This document shows, in pieces, positions 30,882 to 38,989 of a stretch of DNA of 64,000 nt (its first letter is position 1; each line of letters begins with the position of its first letter). The translations under genes and the position numbers were made by a program. The DNA is from a virus. The notes under the pieces were generated by a model that saw nothing but the letters and a program-made list of their open reading frames with translations, was not told where the DNA came from and did not search any database. The stretch is taken from positions 1-64,000 of IMG/VR virus record IMGVR_UViG_3300047281_000098. One strand, written 5' to 3'.

Positions 30882-32531
30882 ATGCCAAAAAATCAAGAAA
30901 CCCTTAATCGTAAATTATACAACACATTGCTTCGATATGAACCAGATACTCTGGATTCTGATGGCAAAATAACACCTGTACCAGAAGATGCTGAAGTATT
31001 TCAGTTCAAATTCCCTAGTCAGGAAGATGCTTCTGCGGAAAATGAAGGCGGAACTGTTGCTGTATCCATTGAAGGTTCTAGCAAACTAGTAATTTACTTT
31101 GATGACTCAGTGACTGAAGTACCAGGTTGGTCACAACTATTAATAAGTTTGAAGAATTGGGCACAAGGTAAACAGCTTGGCTTCCAACCAAAGAACAGAA
31201 ACCATCTAAACCCAGATATGGCTAAAAGGAAATATATGACAAACAAAGAAAAAGTAGCAGAAGGCTATTATGCCACCGGTAAGAAATCAAGCTACAGCGA
31301 TGCCGTTCCTGCTGTAAAGATCATTCTTCAACACAATCGTCAACTTGAAGAAGGCGAAGCGCGTTATCGTTCAATTGCGAAAATCTTTGTTGAAAATGCT
31401 GATGGAGAGCGTTTCTTGTTACCAACAAACAAGCCAGGTATTGCTCGTGTATTCGCACGCCACATTGCTGAAGGCGGTACTCCGTATGATGACGCAGGTA
31501 AGCACATCAATTCGTTAGTAGAAGAATATACAAAGATGGCTGGATTCGTTCGTGCCACTCGTAACAATCAGTTTAATGAATCCACTCAATCATTAGTAAA
31601 TGAAGGCATACAGCACTATCAATCATTGCGTGAAACTCTTCATAAAATGTCCGGTCGTAAAGGATATCAGTCATACTTTGAAAGCTGGTCACCTACTCTA
31701 ACTGAAGATGCTGACGATACAACCGATCTAAGCGAAATGTTTTCAAGTAACTCATTAGACCCACGCATTGAAAGTGTTATGCCTATTCTGCGTAAGTTGA
31801 ACAAGAGTATCAGCGAAATGACAGAGACAACTGAATTATCAAACTGGGCCGATGATCTTGTTGCTGAATCAATGGGTGATGATTTAGAAGAAGATGTGAC
31901 GGAAGCAGGCCTGAAATTCAACGGTGGCACTCCTGATGTAGATCATATGCGTGGTGCAGTTATGCGTGGTGGCGAAGGCAAGAGTAAAGTATGCCCTCAT
32001 TGTAACGGCAATCGTTATGTATGGACAAATTCAGAACAGGGCAAGACACCAAATCACCCATGGATTAATCCTAATACTGCTACACTAAAGTCTAAACAAA
32101 TTCCTTGCCCAACATGTGATGGTGGTAAGAAGAAAGGTGTGACGGAGGCTGAAAAGAATCCACACACAAGCGCACTAGGTAAAGCATTGTATCGTGACCT
32201 AAGCAAAGAGAAGAAGGCAAGTCCTGAACAAGTAGAAAAGAACAAAGCAAACTGGGCGAAGAACCCGCACAACCCTGCTAATAAACAGCAAGGTGTGGCG
32301 GAAGACCTAGACGCAAATCAAAAGCGTGTTGGTCAACTTGGACCACAAGAGAAAGCTGAAACAATTAGCCCGGTACTAGGTAGCAATCCAAAGCAACATC
32401 CTTTCAAAGGTAAGTTAGTTGGTGCGGATGAAAGCATTGAAGAAGCAACTGACTTGCTAAGCATTCCTGAATGTGATAAAGAAGAAGATCCACTTGATCG
32501 TATCAGAGCAATTATGAATCATCGTAGATAA
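30882..32531 (+). CDS. late structural/head-associated protein with zinc-finger insert
   Basis: 549 residues. The N-terminal half is folded and helical. A DnaJ-like Cys-rich pair CPHCNGN (about 365) and CPTCDGG (about 409) should bind zinc. The C-terminal third is charged and repetitive, with VTEAG, GVTEAE and GVAED modules and NPHTSALGK / NPHNPANKQ. Similar low-complexity tails occur in marine T4-like virion proteins (from memory). Its place beside the terminase and the late promoter suggests a head role. Confidence 0.7.
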   Translation: MPKNQETLNRKLYNTLLRYEPDTLDSDGKITPVPEDAEVFQFKFPSQEDASAENEGGTVAVSIEGSSKLVIYFDDSVTEVPGWSQLLISLKNWAQGKQLGFQPKNRNHLNPDMAKRKYMTNKEKVAEGYYATGKKSSYSDAVPAVKIILQHNRQLEEGEARYRSIAKIFVENADGERFLLPTNKPGIARVFARHIAEGGTPYDDAGKHINSLVEEYTKMAGFVRATRNNQFNESTQSLVNEGIQHYQSLRETLHKMSGRKGYQSYFESWSPTLTEDADDTTDLSEMFSSNSLDPRIESVMPILRKLNKSISEMTETTELSNWADDLVAESMGDDLEEDVTEAGLKFNGGTPDVDHMRGAVMRGGEGKSKVCPHCNGNRYVWTNSEQGKTPNHPWINPNTATLKSKQIPCPTCDGGKKKGVTEAEKNPHTSALGKALYRDLSKEKKASPEQVEKNKANWAKNPHNPANKQQGVAEDLDANQKRVGQLGPQEKAETISPVLGSNPKQHPFKGKLVGADESIEEATDLLSIPECDKEEDPLDRIRAIMNHRR

Positions 32532-32532
32532 T

Positions 32533-33159
32533 ATGGCTAATTATTCTACCCTGGCGTACAAAGCATATCACTGGCTTGCTGACATTCCAAGTAAAATATC
32601 TTGGAGTAAAAAGCACGCCTTTACTGAAGTTGATAAAGAACAATTGGCTGAGCTACTTGCCTCTGGTTACTATGTAATATTAACAGGTAATCGTAGCCAT
32701 CTAAGCAGCGTGTTAGTATGTTTCTTATCTTGGGTAAAAACAGGAGTATGGGCACAGTACAGTCATGCTCTGATGAATTGTGATAACATCACTGACCCAA
32801 GTGATCGTAGTAGCTTTAAGTTTGTTGAGGCAACTTCAGTGGGAGTACATCATTCTACATTTGATGAAATTACTGAATGTGATACTCTATGTGTTCTTAC
32901 ACCAAAGAATATATCCAATGTAGAATGGACAGCAATTATTGACGCACTGGTCAAACAAGAAGGTACACCTTACGATGACTTGTTTGATTTGTCTGACACC
33001 ACTCACATAAGTTGTGTGGAATCGGTCCTTGATGCGTTGAAGGCTGCTGATTATGCTGATGATTTTGCTAATCTGGCAGCTATGATAGCTGATACGGGAA
33101 ATCTAGTTCCGCAGATGTACCGAAACTGTACTGACTTTACAGTAACTTTTGAAAAGTAA
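32533..33159 (+). CDS. permuted papain-fold (NlpC/P60-like) protein
   Basis: 208 residues. The order His first, Cys later (WAQYSHALMN near 79 and HISCVESVLDAL near 158) is that of the permuted YiiX/YaeF-type papain fold. GYYVILTGNR near the start fits the strand before the His. Members are amidases or acyltransferases on peptidoglycan, lipids or proteins. Located directly after a structural gene, it could act on the cell wall or lipids; the substrate is unknown. Confidence 0.65.
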   Translation: MANYSTLAYKAYHWLADIPSKISWSKKHAFTEVDKEQLAELLASGYYVILTGNRSHLSSVLVCFLSWVKTGVWAQYSHALMNCDNITDPSDRSSFKFVEATSVGVHHSTFDEITECDTLCVLTPKNISNVEWTAIIDALVKQEGTPYDDLFDLSDTTHISCVESVLDALKAADYADDFANLAAMIADTGNLVPQMYRNCTDFTVTFEK

Positions 33160-33205
33160 ACGGGTAATAAAAAATTATTTAATTTGCCAGATGGACTAAA
33201 TACAG

Positions 33206-33268
33206 TTGACATTCAGAGTTTATTTCTATATAATAGACTCTAAGTGCTAGTTATCTCATTCCGAGATA
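33206..33268 (+). promoter_or_regulatory. sigma70 promoter and leader hairpin of the gp32 gene
   Basis: TTGACA (33206-33211), 17 bases, TATAAT (33229-33234). The leader of about 69 bases contains a stem TATCTC/GAGATA (33252-33268). T4 gene 32 is controlled by its own protein binding a structured leader, so this hairpin could play a like role. A CTAAATAC just upstream (33196-33203) may add a late start. Confidence 0.8.
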
Positions 33269-33309
33269 GCGACATTAAACGAAGACCAACTTAAATTTAG
33301 GAAACTATC

Positions 33310-34353
33310 ATGGCAACATCTCTCGCAGACATCCGCGCTCGTATCGCAGCGCAAGAAAACAAATCAGCACCAAAAGCATCAGCAGGTGACAACGCAATTT
33401 ATCCGCATTGGAACATGGAAGAAGGCACTATTGCCGGTCTTCGCTTTTTGCCTGACGCAAATACAATCAACCCTTACTTCTGGGTTGAGCGTAATATCAT
33501 CAAACTTCCATTCAACGGAGTCAAAGGTGACTCAAACAGCAAACGACTTGAAGTACAAGTTCCTTGTGTGGAAATGTACGGACCAGAATATGTTTGTCCT
33601 ATTCTAGCAGAAGTGCGTCCTTGGTACAAGGATGAGTCATTGAAAGAAATGGCTAACAAATACTGGAAAAAGCGTTCGTATTTGTTCCAAGGCTTTGTTC
33701 GTGCTAATCCAATTGGTGAAGACAAAGCACCAGCAAATCCTATTCGTCGCTTTATCATCAGTCCACAAATCTTTACAATCATCAAGTCTAGCTTGATGGA
33801 TCCTGAAATGGAAGAATTGCCAACTGACTACCTTAAAGGTCTTGATTTGAACATCAAGAAATCTTCTAAAGGTGGATACGCTGATTACTCTACTTCAACT
33901 TGGGCACGCAAAGAATCCGCGTTGACTGAAGCAGAAGCAGCAGCAATTGAAACTCATGGATTGTTTGATCTGGCCAGCTTCTTGCCTAAGAAGCCAGGTG
34001 AAGCTGAGTTGCGTATCATCAAGGAAATGTTTGAAGCATCAGTTGATGGTCAACCATATGACTTGGAACGTTGGGGTGCTTACTATCGTCCATGGGGTCT
34101 TGAGGCTCCAGCTGGTGCAGCTAACACTGGTTCACGACCAGCCCCAGCAGCACAGCCTGCTACTATCGCCCGTGCTCCGGCAGCAGCTCCAGTAGCTGAA
34201 TCAGCCCCGCAGGCTCAAGCATGGGAAGACGATGTTAAAGCTGCTGAAGAATCATTCAGCGCCCCAATTGCTGCCCCAGCTAAAGCTGCTGGTAGCGATA
34301 AAGCTACTGACATCCTAGCAATGATCCGCGCACGCCAGACAAAATCTGTCTAA
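33310..34353 (+). CDS. 32: single-stranded DNA-binding protein (gp32-like)
   Basis: 347 residues. An N-terminal cooperativity segment (SLADIRARIAAQ) precedes the OB core, with aromatic and basic residues (NPYFWVERN, YWKKRSYLFQGFV); the Cys pair of the zinc site is at least partly visible (VPCVEMYGPEYVCP). The C-terminus is Ala/Pro-rich, then acidic. It coats replication and recombination intermediates and works with UvsX/UvsY encoded nearby. Highly expressed unit with its own promoter and a downstream hairpin. Confidence 0.92.
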   Translation: MATSLADIRARIAAQENKSAPKASAGDNAIYPHWNMEEGTIAGLRFLPDANTINPYFWVERNIIKLPFNGVKGDSNSKRLEVQVPCVEMYGPEYVCPILAEVRPWYKDESLKEMANKYWKKRSYLFQGFVRANPIGEDKAPANPIRRFIISPQIFTIIKSSLMDPEMEELPTDYLKGLDLNIKKSSKGGYADYSTSTWARKESALTEAEAAAIETHGLFDLASFLPKKPGEAELRIIKEMFEASVDGQPYDLERWGAYYRPWGLEAPAGAANTGSRPAPAAQPATIARAPAAAPVAESAPQAQAWEDDVKAAEESFSAPIAAPAKAAGSDKATDILAMIRARQTKSV

Positions 34354-34360
34354 AGTAACC

Positions 34361-34380
34361 AAGGGGACGCAAGTCCCCTT
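34361..34380 (+). terminator. stem-loop after the gp32 gene
   Basis: AAGGGGAC, loop GCAA, GTCCCCTT: an 8-bp GC-rich stem with a GNRA tetraloop, but only a short T-containing tail. It may be a weak terminator or protect the 3' end of gp32 mRNA. Confidence 0.75.
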
Positions 34381-34398
34381 GTCTTACGGAGAAGTAAT

Positions 34399-34626
34399 AT
34401 GACATTACCTGATGAACGCTATCGTGCCATCAAGCAAGGTAGAAGACTCTTAGAAGAATTGTGTGACCCTGGCAAGACACCTCGTGTTCCTAGCTTGGTT
34501 AGAGACCGAGCAAGAGCCGCACTTAGACATTACCCCAATGACGGGGAATTAGAAAATATCGCTGTAAGCTGTCCGGAGTTACTTGACACGCAACCATTCA
34601 GTGTGTATAATTTCACTAACAAATAA
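34399..34626 (+). CDS. BPSL0761-like small protein
   Basis: 75 residues: MTLPDERYRAIKQGRRLLEEL, then TPRVPSLVRDRARAALRHYP. From memory this matches the BPSL0761 family, short proteins of Burkholderia and relatives with the PDER...A...LRHYP pattern. Function unknown. It has a CGGAG ribosome-binding site. Its presence hints at a beta-proteobacterial host. Confidence 0.75.
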   Translation: MTLPDERYRAIKQGRRLLEELCDPGKTPRVPSLVRDRARAALRHYPNDGELENIAVSCPELLDTQPFSVYNFTNK

Positions 34627-34638
34627 GAAAGAATATAT

Positions 34639-35715
34639 ATGGCAAAACCATTTGACTTATCAAAGTTTCGCAAAGGCGTAACAAAAAGTATTGAAGGTCT
34701 CTCTATTGGATTCAACGATCCAACTGACTGGATCAGCACAGGAAACTATGCGCTCAACTATTTAATCAGCGGTAACTTCAATCACGGTGTACCACTTGGT
34801 AAGGTAACTGTATTCGCAGGCGAATCAGGTGCCGGCAAGTCTTACATCTGTTCCGGTAACTTGATTAAGAACGCACAAGATCAAGGCATCTATGTTATTC
34901 TGATTGACTCAGAAAACGCATTGGATGAGGCTTGGTTACACGCATTGGGTGTCAAGACCACAGACGATAAAATGTTGAAACTCAATATGGCTATGATTGA
35001 TGACGTGGCTCGTGTTATCAGTGACTTTGTTAAAGAATACAAAACTCTGCCAGCCGATGATCGTCCAAAGGTCATGTTCGTTATTGACTCACTTGGCATG
35101 TTGCTTACTCCTACTGATGTGAATCAGTTTGAAGCAGGTGAAATGAAGGGTGACATGGGTCGTAAGCCTAAGGCATTGACCTCTCTTGTTCGTAACTGTG
35201 TGAATATGTTCGGTAGTTTGAACATTGGTATGGTGTGTACTAATCACTCATACGCATCACAAGACCCGTACAATCCTGATGACAAAATCTCGGGCGGCGC
35301 TGGATTCATCTACGCAAGTTCTATCGTTGTAGCTATGAAGAAACTCAAGCTGAAAGAAGACGAAGATGGTTCTAAGGTATCAGAAGTTCTTGGTATTCGT
35401 GCTGGTTGTAAAATCATGAAGACTCGCTACGCAAAGCCCTTTGAAGATATTCAACTTCATATTCCATACTCAACTGGTATGAGCCCATACAGTGGATTCT
35501 TTGATCTGCTTGAGAAAAAGGGAATGATTGCCAAAGAAGGTAACCGTTACACTTACATTGATCTGAATGGTGTTGTTCATAAGTACTTCCGTAAGGAATG
35601 GAACAAGAACGCCAATGGCATTTTTGATCTGGTAATGCTGGAGTATGAAGAAAAGAATAAATCAGTAACTGCGTTGGCTACTGAGGATGAGGAAGAAGAA
35701 GGAGTAACTGAATGA
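34639..35715 (+). CDS. uvsX: UvsX recombinase (RecA-like)
   Basis: 358 residues. Walker A GESGAGKS (61-68), Walker B VMFVIDSLGML, and DNA-binding loop regions around GDMGRKPKALTS and CTNHSYASQDPYNPDDKISGG. The acidic C-terminus is typical. It catalyses strand exchange that starts recombination-dependent replication; partners gp32, UvsY and UvsW are all within 8 kb. Confidence 0.96.
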   Translation: MAKPFDLSKFRKGVTKSIEGLSIGFNDPTDWISTGNYALNYLISGNFNHGVPLGKVTVFAGESGAGKSYICSGNLIKNAQDQGIYVILIDSENALDEAWLHALGVKTTDDKMLKLNMAMIDDVARVISDFVKEYKTLPADDRPKVMFVIDSLGMLLTPTDVNQFEAGEMKGDMGRKPKALTSLVRNCVNMFGSLNIGMVCTNHSYASQDPYNPDDKISGGAGFIYASSIVVAMKKLKLKEDEDGSKVSEVLGIRAGCKIMKTRYAKPFEDIQLHIPYSTGMSPYSGFFDLLEKKGMIAKEGNRYTYIDLNGVVHKYFRKEWNKNANGIFDLVMLEYEEKNKSVTALATEDEEEEGVTE

Positions 35716-35966
35716 GTTTAGACATGATTTCTGAAGTGTGGGAAACATTGCGTTCTCACATTGATGCTAATGATCGTAAAGATGCCGCCGATTCGTTGAT
35801 CAATTTATTGATTGACCACAACTACGAAACAAGTGATATTAAATCTGAATTCAAGGGTGATAAAGATGTCATGGCCGCGCTGAAGTATTATGCTGAACAA
35901 CATGAAGTTGAAGAAGAATACGAAGATGACGGCGACGACGATGAAGACAACAGCGACGACTATTAA
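35712..35966 (+). CDS. small very acidic protein downstream of UvsX
   Basis: 84 residues. Helical N-terminal two-thirds and an Asp/Glu-only tail (from about residue 66: EVEEEYEDDGDDDEDN). Coupled to uvsX by a 4-base overlap. Possibly binds a basic partner or mimics DNA; this is inference. Confidence 0.78.
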   Translation: MSLDMISEVWETLRSHIDANDRKDAADSLINLLIDHNYETSDIKSEFKGDKDVMAALKYYAEQHEVEEEYEDDGDDDEDNSDDY

Positions 35967-36425
35967 ATGAATTGGTATACGCAAATATCATCTGACCTCA
36001 GTGTGATACCTGATTTTATATCTCACCACGATGCGCAGTTATATGCTGCTAAGGTAGATGTAAAAATCTCAGGGAACATTGAGAGAAATATTGCTGCGTT
36101 ACCGGGTATCACTGAACGCCTCTTCAACCAACTACAGGAAGTTGAAGCGGTGCTTGAATTTTTAAATCTACAGCTACGAAAACTACGCCGTAAGCATTTT
36201 CAAAAGTATCTGGAAGCGTACAACCGAGCATTGACAAGTCGTGATGCTGAACGATACACAGATGGTGAAGAGGAAGTAGTTGACTTTGAAACACTAATCA
36301 ATTCAGTTGCTTTTTTACGCAATCAGTATCTTGGAGTCATCAAGGGTTTGGAGAGTAAAAACTTTATGCTAGGGCATATTGTTCGTCTCAGGGCTGCTGG
36401 TATGGAAGATATCTCACTTAATTAA
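35967..36425 (+). CDS. uvsY: UvsY-like recombination mediator
   Basis: 152 residues, mostly helical; T4 UvsY has 137. The basic middle (LRKLRRKHFQKYLEAYNR) and the C-terminal NQYLGVIKGLESKNFMLGHI resemble the UvsY pattern ending in ...K-x-x-x-F-x-I-x-H-I-x-x-x-R. UvsY loads UvsX on gp32-coated DNA. Position near uvsX supports the call. Confidence 0.75.
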   Translation: MNWYTQISSDLSVIPDFISHHDAQLYAAKVDVKISGNIERNIAALPGITERLFNQLQEVEAVLEFLNLQLRKLRRKHFQKYLEAYNRALTSRDAERYTDGEEEVVDFETLINSVAFLRNQYLGVIKGLESKNFMLGHIVRLRAAGMEDISLN

Positions 36426-36432
36426 ATCGGGT

Positions 36433-36471
36433 AAACCTCATATTGACAAGATATGAGGTTTCCGCTATAAT
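36433..36471 (+). promoter_or_regulatory. sigma70 promoter inside an 11-bp palindrome
   Basis: AAACCTCATAT / ATATGAGGTTT (36433-36461) is a perfect 11-bp inverted repeat with a 7-base centre. The -35 TTGACA (36443-36448) lies at its centre and the -10 TATAAT is at 36466-36471. It may act as the uvsY terminator when transcribed through, or as an operator. Confidence 0.85.
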
Positions 36472-36496
36472 AGTCGTATCTTAACACAGGTACCAT

Positions 36497-37246
36497 ATGG
36501 CATACTCTCCCCCTAATCTCTCATCCATCAATACTGTTTGGGAAGACCTCTCACTGATAAGGTCTAATCCAGTAATAGACAATCCGTGGGTTCATTCAGG
36601 TCTTAGAAAAGTAGAATCATTTCAATCTACTGAAGATTTACTGGCACTCGCGGTAACTTGGAAACGATTGCGAGACAACAATATCACACACAATGTCAGC
36701 AGCTTAAAAGATGATGAATTATTTAAGTTCGTCATTGAAGAAGACCGCATTCTTGCTAATACAATCAGGGATTATTACAGCAAGAAATTAATGTTGACGG
36801 TTCTGAAGGAAATACCTCTTACTAAATTCAGAAAAGACCTGAACACCTTTATTCATGGGTCTGGGTTAGAGTTCACCGAATCAACTATTCCTCTGGTTTA
36901 CCGTCTACCTGAATTTTATGAATACGATACCGCAATGGATGTATTACGAAGAGACTTGGTCAGCATTCCCTCAACGCAAAGCTTTAGTAAAGGATCCGAC
37001 TCACTTATCCCAGTAAAGTATTTTAAGAGAAAACTAGCAGGTAAAGTGCGACATGAATATTGGCTCAAGACAGCCAAGAATCACAGTGCTATGATTTTAA
37101 TTGATGATGTCAATCCACTTCAGCATATGTGGGACCGTGAATTTGCCAAGGACCATATTGACATTGCTGCCAATTATATAATTACCAAGCGTGATGACTT
37201 TTCCTTTTATACATTGAAGAAATGGCAATTAGTAGTGGTTGACTGA
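36497..37246 (+). CDS. conserved phage hypothetical protein
   Basis: 249 residues, mixed alpha/beta, with a basic patch FKRKLAGKVRHEYW and a central YYSKKLMLTVLKE helix. No motif recognised. Expressed from the palindromic promoter; located between recombination genes and the tiny early genes. Its TGA touches the next -35 box. Confidence 0.78.
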   Translation: MAYSPPNLSSINTVWEDLSLIRSNPVIDNPWVHSGLRKVESFQSTEDLLALAVTWKRLRDNNITHNVSSLKDDELFKFVIEEDRILANTIRDYYSKKLMLTVLKEIPLTKFRKDLNTFIHGSGLEFTESTIPLVYRLPEFYEYDTAMDVLRRDLVSIPSTQSFSKGSDSLIPVKYFKRKLAGKVRHEYWLKTAKNHSAMILIDDVNPLQHMWDREFAKDHIDIAANYIITKRDDFSFYTLKKWQLVVVD

Positions 37247-37267
37247 TAATCCAAAAGGTGTTATAAT
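37239..37267 (+). promoter_or_regulatory. early promoter, conserved family member
   Basis: TTGACT (37239-37244), 17 bases, TATAAT (37262-37267), then AGATACTTAAACAGCAACAAGG. The -35 overlaps the end of the upstream gene. Confidence 0.88.
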
Positions 37268-37294
37268 AGATACTTAAACAGCAACAAGGTCACT

Positions 37295-37531
37295 ATGAAA
37301 TCACTGAAACAGTCACAAAAAGTTCGCATTATCGTATCCGGTGTTGCGATTTACACGACAGTGAAACAGCTTCGCTTTGGTCTGTTTGGGTTCGCAAACC
37401 AAAATCTTGCTGCTAATCAAGCCTTGGATGCTCTTGAATCCATGCGTAATAGCAAGGGTTCAGCGGCTGACAGCACCGTCGGTCTTGCTGGAACTTGGTC
37501 ACAGCTTCAAATTCAATTGGATATTCTTTAA
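37295..37531 (+). CDS. hypothetical 78-residue early protein
   Basis: MKSLKQSQKVRIIVSGVAIY... followed by a helix with AANQALDALESM and a Gln/Leu C-terminus. Basic at the start, otherwise neutral. Single-gene early unit with the conserved leader. Function unknown. Confidence 0.68.
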   Translation: MKSLKQSQKVRIIVSGVAIYTTVKQLRFGLFGFANQNLAANQALDALESMRNSKGSAADSTVGLAGTWSQLQIQLDIL

Positions 37532-37538
37532 ATTTCGG

Positions 37539-37567
37539 TTGACATTAAATCATTTTGGTGATATAAT
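37539..37567 (+). promoter_or_regulatory. early promoter, conserved family member
   Basis: TTGACA (37539-37544), spacer TTAAATCATTTTGGTGA, TATAAT (37562-37567), then AGACTCATAGACAGCGACA, a variant of the shared leader. Confidence 0.92.
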
Positions 37568-37599
37568 AGACTCATAGACAGCGACAAACAGGACTTAAA

Positions 37600-37845
37600 A
37601 TGAACGAACGCATTAAAGAACTCATTAATCTGAGCGGCATTGAAATTCGGAGAAACTATGATGAAAATGGGTCTACCCCTGCTGAATTACAAAAGTTCGC
37701 CGAGTTGATCGTGAGAGCGTGCGCCGATGCCGCAGACATGGCGTATGATGCCCGGTGTAGTGACGTAGGCGACTATGTTGGAGAGCAGCTTGGTTATGGT
37801 GAAGAACACGGCATCACTGCGTGGCGGCACAGAACCGAAGAATGA
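37600..37845 (+). CDS. MNERI-family small protein, stand-alone
   Basis: 81 residues: MNERIKELINLSG, QKFAELIVRACADAAD, but the end is WRHRTEE instead of HFGVEE. It is about 28 kb from the other members and, unlike them, has its own early promoter and a leader GGACTT. Not followed by a coupled gene, and correspondingly lacks the GGAG in its last codons. Confidence 0.85.
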   Translation: MNERIKELINLSGIEIRRNYDENGSTPAELQKFAELIVRACADAADMAYDARCSDVGDYVGEQLGYGEEHGITAWRHRTEE

Positions 37846-37863
37846 ATTGTTGGCAAATTTCGG

Positions 37864-37892
37864 TTGACATTTAATCCGAAATCTGATATAAT
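37864..37892 (+). promoter_or_regulatory. early promoter, conserved family member
   Basis: TTGACA (37864-37869), spacer TTTAATCCGAAATCTGA, TATAAT (37887-37892), then AGATACTTAGACAGCAACA. Confidence 0.92.
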
Positions 37893-37924
37893 AGATACTT
37901 AGACAGCAACAAACAGGACTTAAA

Positions 37925-38155
37925 ATGAACATTGGCACTATCATCAAATCGTTTGACTTCCCCGGTAATTTGAACTGCTACATGGTTGGTACAGTGACTA
38001 AAGTAGAAGGTGACTTTATCACTTGTGATACAATCAAGCAAGTATTCGACGGTAAAGCATTGCCCAATGAACAATTCAACAAAGAATTCCGTACAGTAGC
38101 ACAAGGCTCTGGAATGTTTGATGCTACATTTCAACGCATCGTTGAACTGGCATAA
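37925..38155 (+). CDS. hypothetical 76-residue early protein
   Basis: Beta-rich N-terminal half (TVTKVEGDFITCDTIKQVF) and a short C-terminal helix. Own early promoter and an AGGAC leader. No recognised domain. Confidence 0.7.
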   Translation: MNIGTIIKSFDFPGNLNCYMVGTVTKVEGDFITCDTIKQVFDGKALPNEQFNKEFRTVAQGSGMFDATFQRIVELA

Positions 38156-38156
38156 T

Positions 38157-38270
38157 ATGTTTCGCAAATTACTTTCAATCCAGTGCGTTGAATGTCAGGA
38201 AGTTCGCGTTTGGTTCTGGCAACGACAATGTTCTTTTTGCGATCCTGGCGAAGGCAAAGTATCGACTTGA
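38157..38270 (+). CDS. 37-residue zinc-ribbon-like microprotein
   Basis: MFRKLLSIQCVECQEVRVWFWQ and then CSFCDPGEG: two C-x-x-C pairs, enough for one zinc site. It follows the previous gene by one base, and its stop TGA lies within the next -35 box. Small Cys-rich phage proteins often bind host enzymes, but no role is known here. Confidence 0.6.
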   Translation: MFRKLLSIQCVECQEVRVWFWQRQCSFCDPGEGKVST

Positions 38271-38295
38271 CATTAAATCACTTTTCTGCTATAAT
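38267..38295 (+). promoter_or_regulatory. early promoter, -35 overlapping a stop codon
   Basis: TTGACA (38267-38272), spacer TTAAATCACTTTTCTGC, TATAAT (38290-38295), then AGACTCTTAAC. The upstream TGA is inside the -35 hexamer. Confidence 0.92.
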
Positions 38296-38327
38296 AGACT
38301 CTTAACTTACTTACTCTGAGAAATAAA

Positions 38328-38408
38328 ATGAATCAAACTACTAAACAATCTTCTACTGGTGGCGTTATCACTTACACAAAGACCGGATTGATTCACAAAC
38401 AAAAATAA
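38328..38408 (+). CDS. 26-residue microprotein
   Basis: MNQTTKQSSTGGVITYTKTG and six further residues, basic and Thr-rich. It is the only ORF between two early promoters, so the first promoter either serves this peptide or a small RNA. No Shine-Dalgarno better than GAG (CTGAGAAATAAAATG). Confidence 0.42.
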   Translation: MNQTTKQSSTGGVITYTKTGLIHKQK

Positions 38409-38411
38409 AGA

Positions 38412-38440
38412 TTGACGATAAATCATTTTTCTGATATAAT
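38412..38440 (+). promoter_or_regulatory. early promoter, TTGACG subtype
   Basis: TTGACG (38412-38417), spacer ATAAATCATTTTTCTGA, TATAAT (38435-38440), then AGATACTTAACAACAAGG. Spacer nearly identical to those at 11996 and 13221. Confidence 0.92.
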
Positions 38441-38465
38441 AGATACTTAACAACAAGGAATCAAC

Positions 38466-38639
38466 ATGAGTAAAATGAGCGAATTGGATCTGACTATTAC
38501 TGAATACCTGGAAGAAGGTGATAATGTTTATCGTATTGCGTCAGTGCTGAATGTTCCGCTGGAGCAGGTTCAAGAAATTGAAGCACGATTGTTCTCACTT
38601 GAAAATGTGCCATACGAAACTTATATTCATTACGGTTGA
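38466..38639 (+). CDS. small helical early protein
   Basis: 57 residues. EYLEEGDNVYRIASVLNVPL followed by EQVQEIEARL reads like a small winged-helix or helix-turn-helix unit of the type that senses a sequence, but this is weak. Shine-Dalgarno AAGGA at 38456-38460. TGA stop inside the next -35 box. Confidence 0.62.
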   Translation: MSKMSELDLTITEYLEEGDNVYRIASVLNVPLEQVQEIEARLFSLENVPYETYIHYG

Positions 38640-38664
38640 CATTAAATCATTTTGGTGATATAAT
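38636..38664 (+). promoter_or_regulatory. early promoter, -35 overlapping a stop codon
   Basis: TTGACA (38636-38641), spacer TTAAATCATTTTGGTGA, TATAAT (38659-38664), then AGATACTTAAACAGCAACAC. Identical core to 11612 and nearly so to 38990. Confidence 0.94.
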
Positions 38665-38699
38665 AGATACTTAAACAGCAACACATAGAAAGATATAGC

Positions 38700-38972
38700 A
38701 TGAAAATGTCACTCACTGAAATCAATACTTTGATGGTTCAGGGTAATACTATTGTTTCTGAGTTACCAACTAGTGAGGGCCAAGTCTCTCGTGTTATTTT
38801 TGGCAAGAACTTTCAGGGCCTACGCATCCCAGTATTGCGTAAAGCACCATATATGGGACCAGCAAGCATCATGTGTGGTACTAAACTGTATTTTGTCGTG
38901 AAAACTAGTGACAAGTCTTATGAGATTCACAAATCTAAAACTGCTTACATGCGTTTTCAAAAACAAAAGTAA
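38700..38972 (+). CDS. hypothetical 90-residue early protein
   Basis: Beta-rich with a basic C-terminus (SDKSYEIHKSKTAYMRFQKQ). Own early promoter; the leader has AGAAAG as a weak ribosome-binding site, shared with the next gene. No recognised domain. Confidence 0.7.
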   Translation: MKMSLTEINTLMVQGNTIVSELPTSEGQVSRVIFGKNFQGLRIPVLRKAPYMGPASIMCGTKLYFVVKTSDKSYEIHKSKTAYMRFQKQK

Positions 38973-38989
38973 AATAAAGTGCCCAAAAC

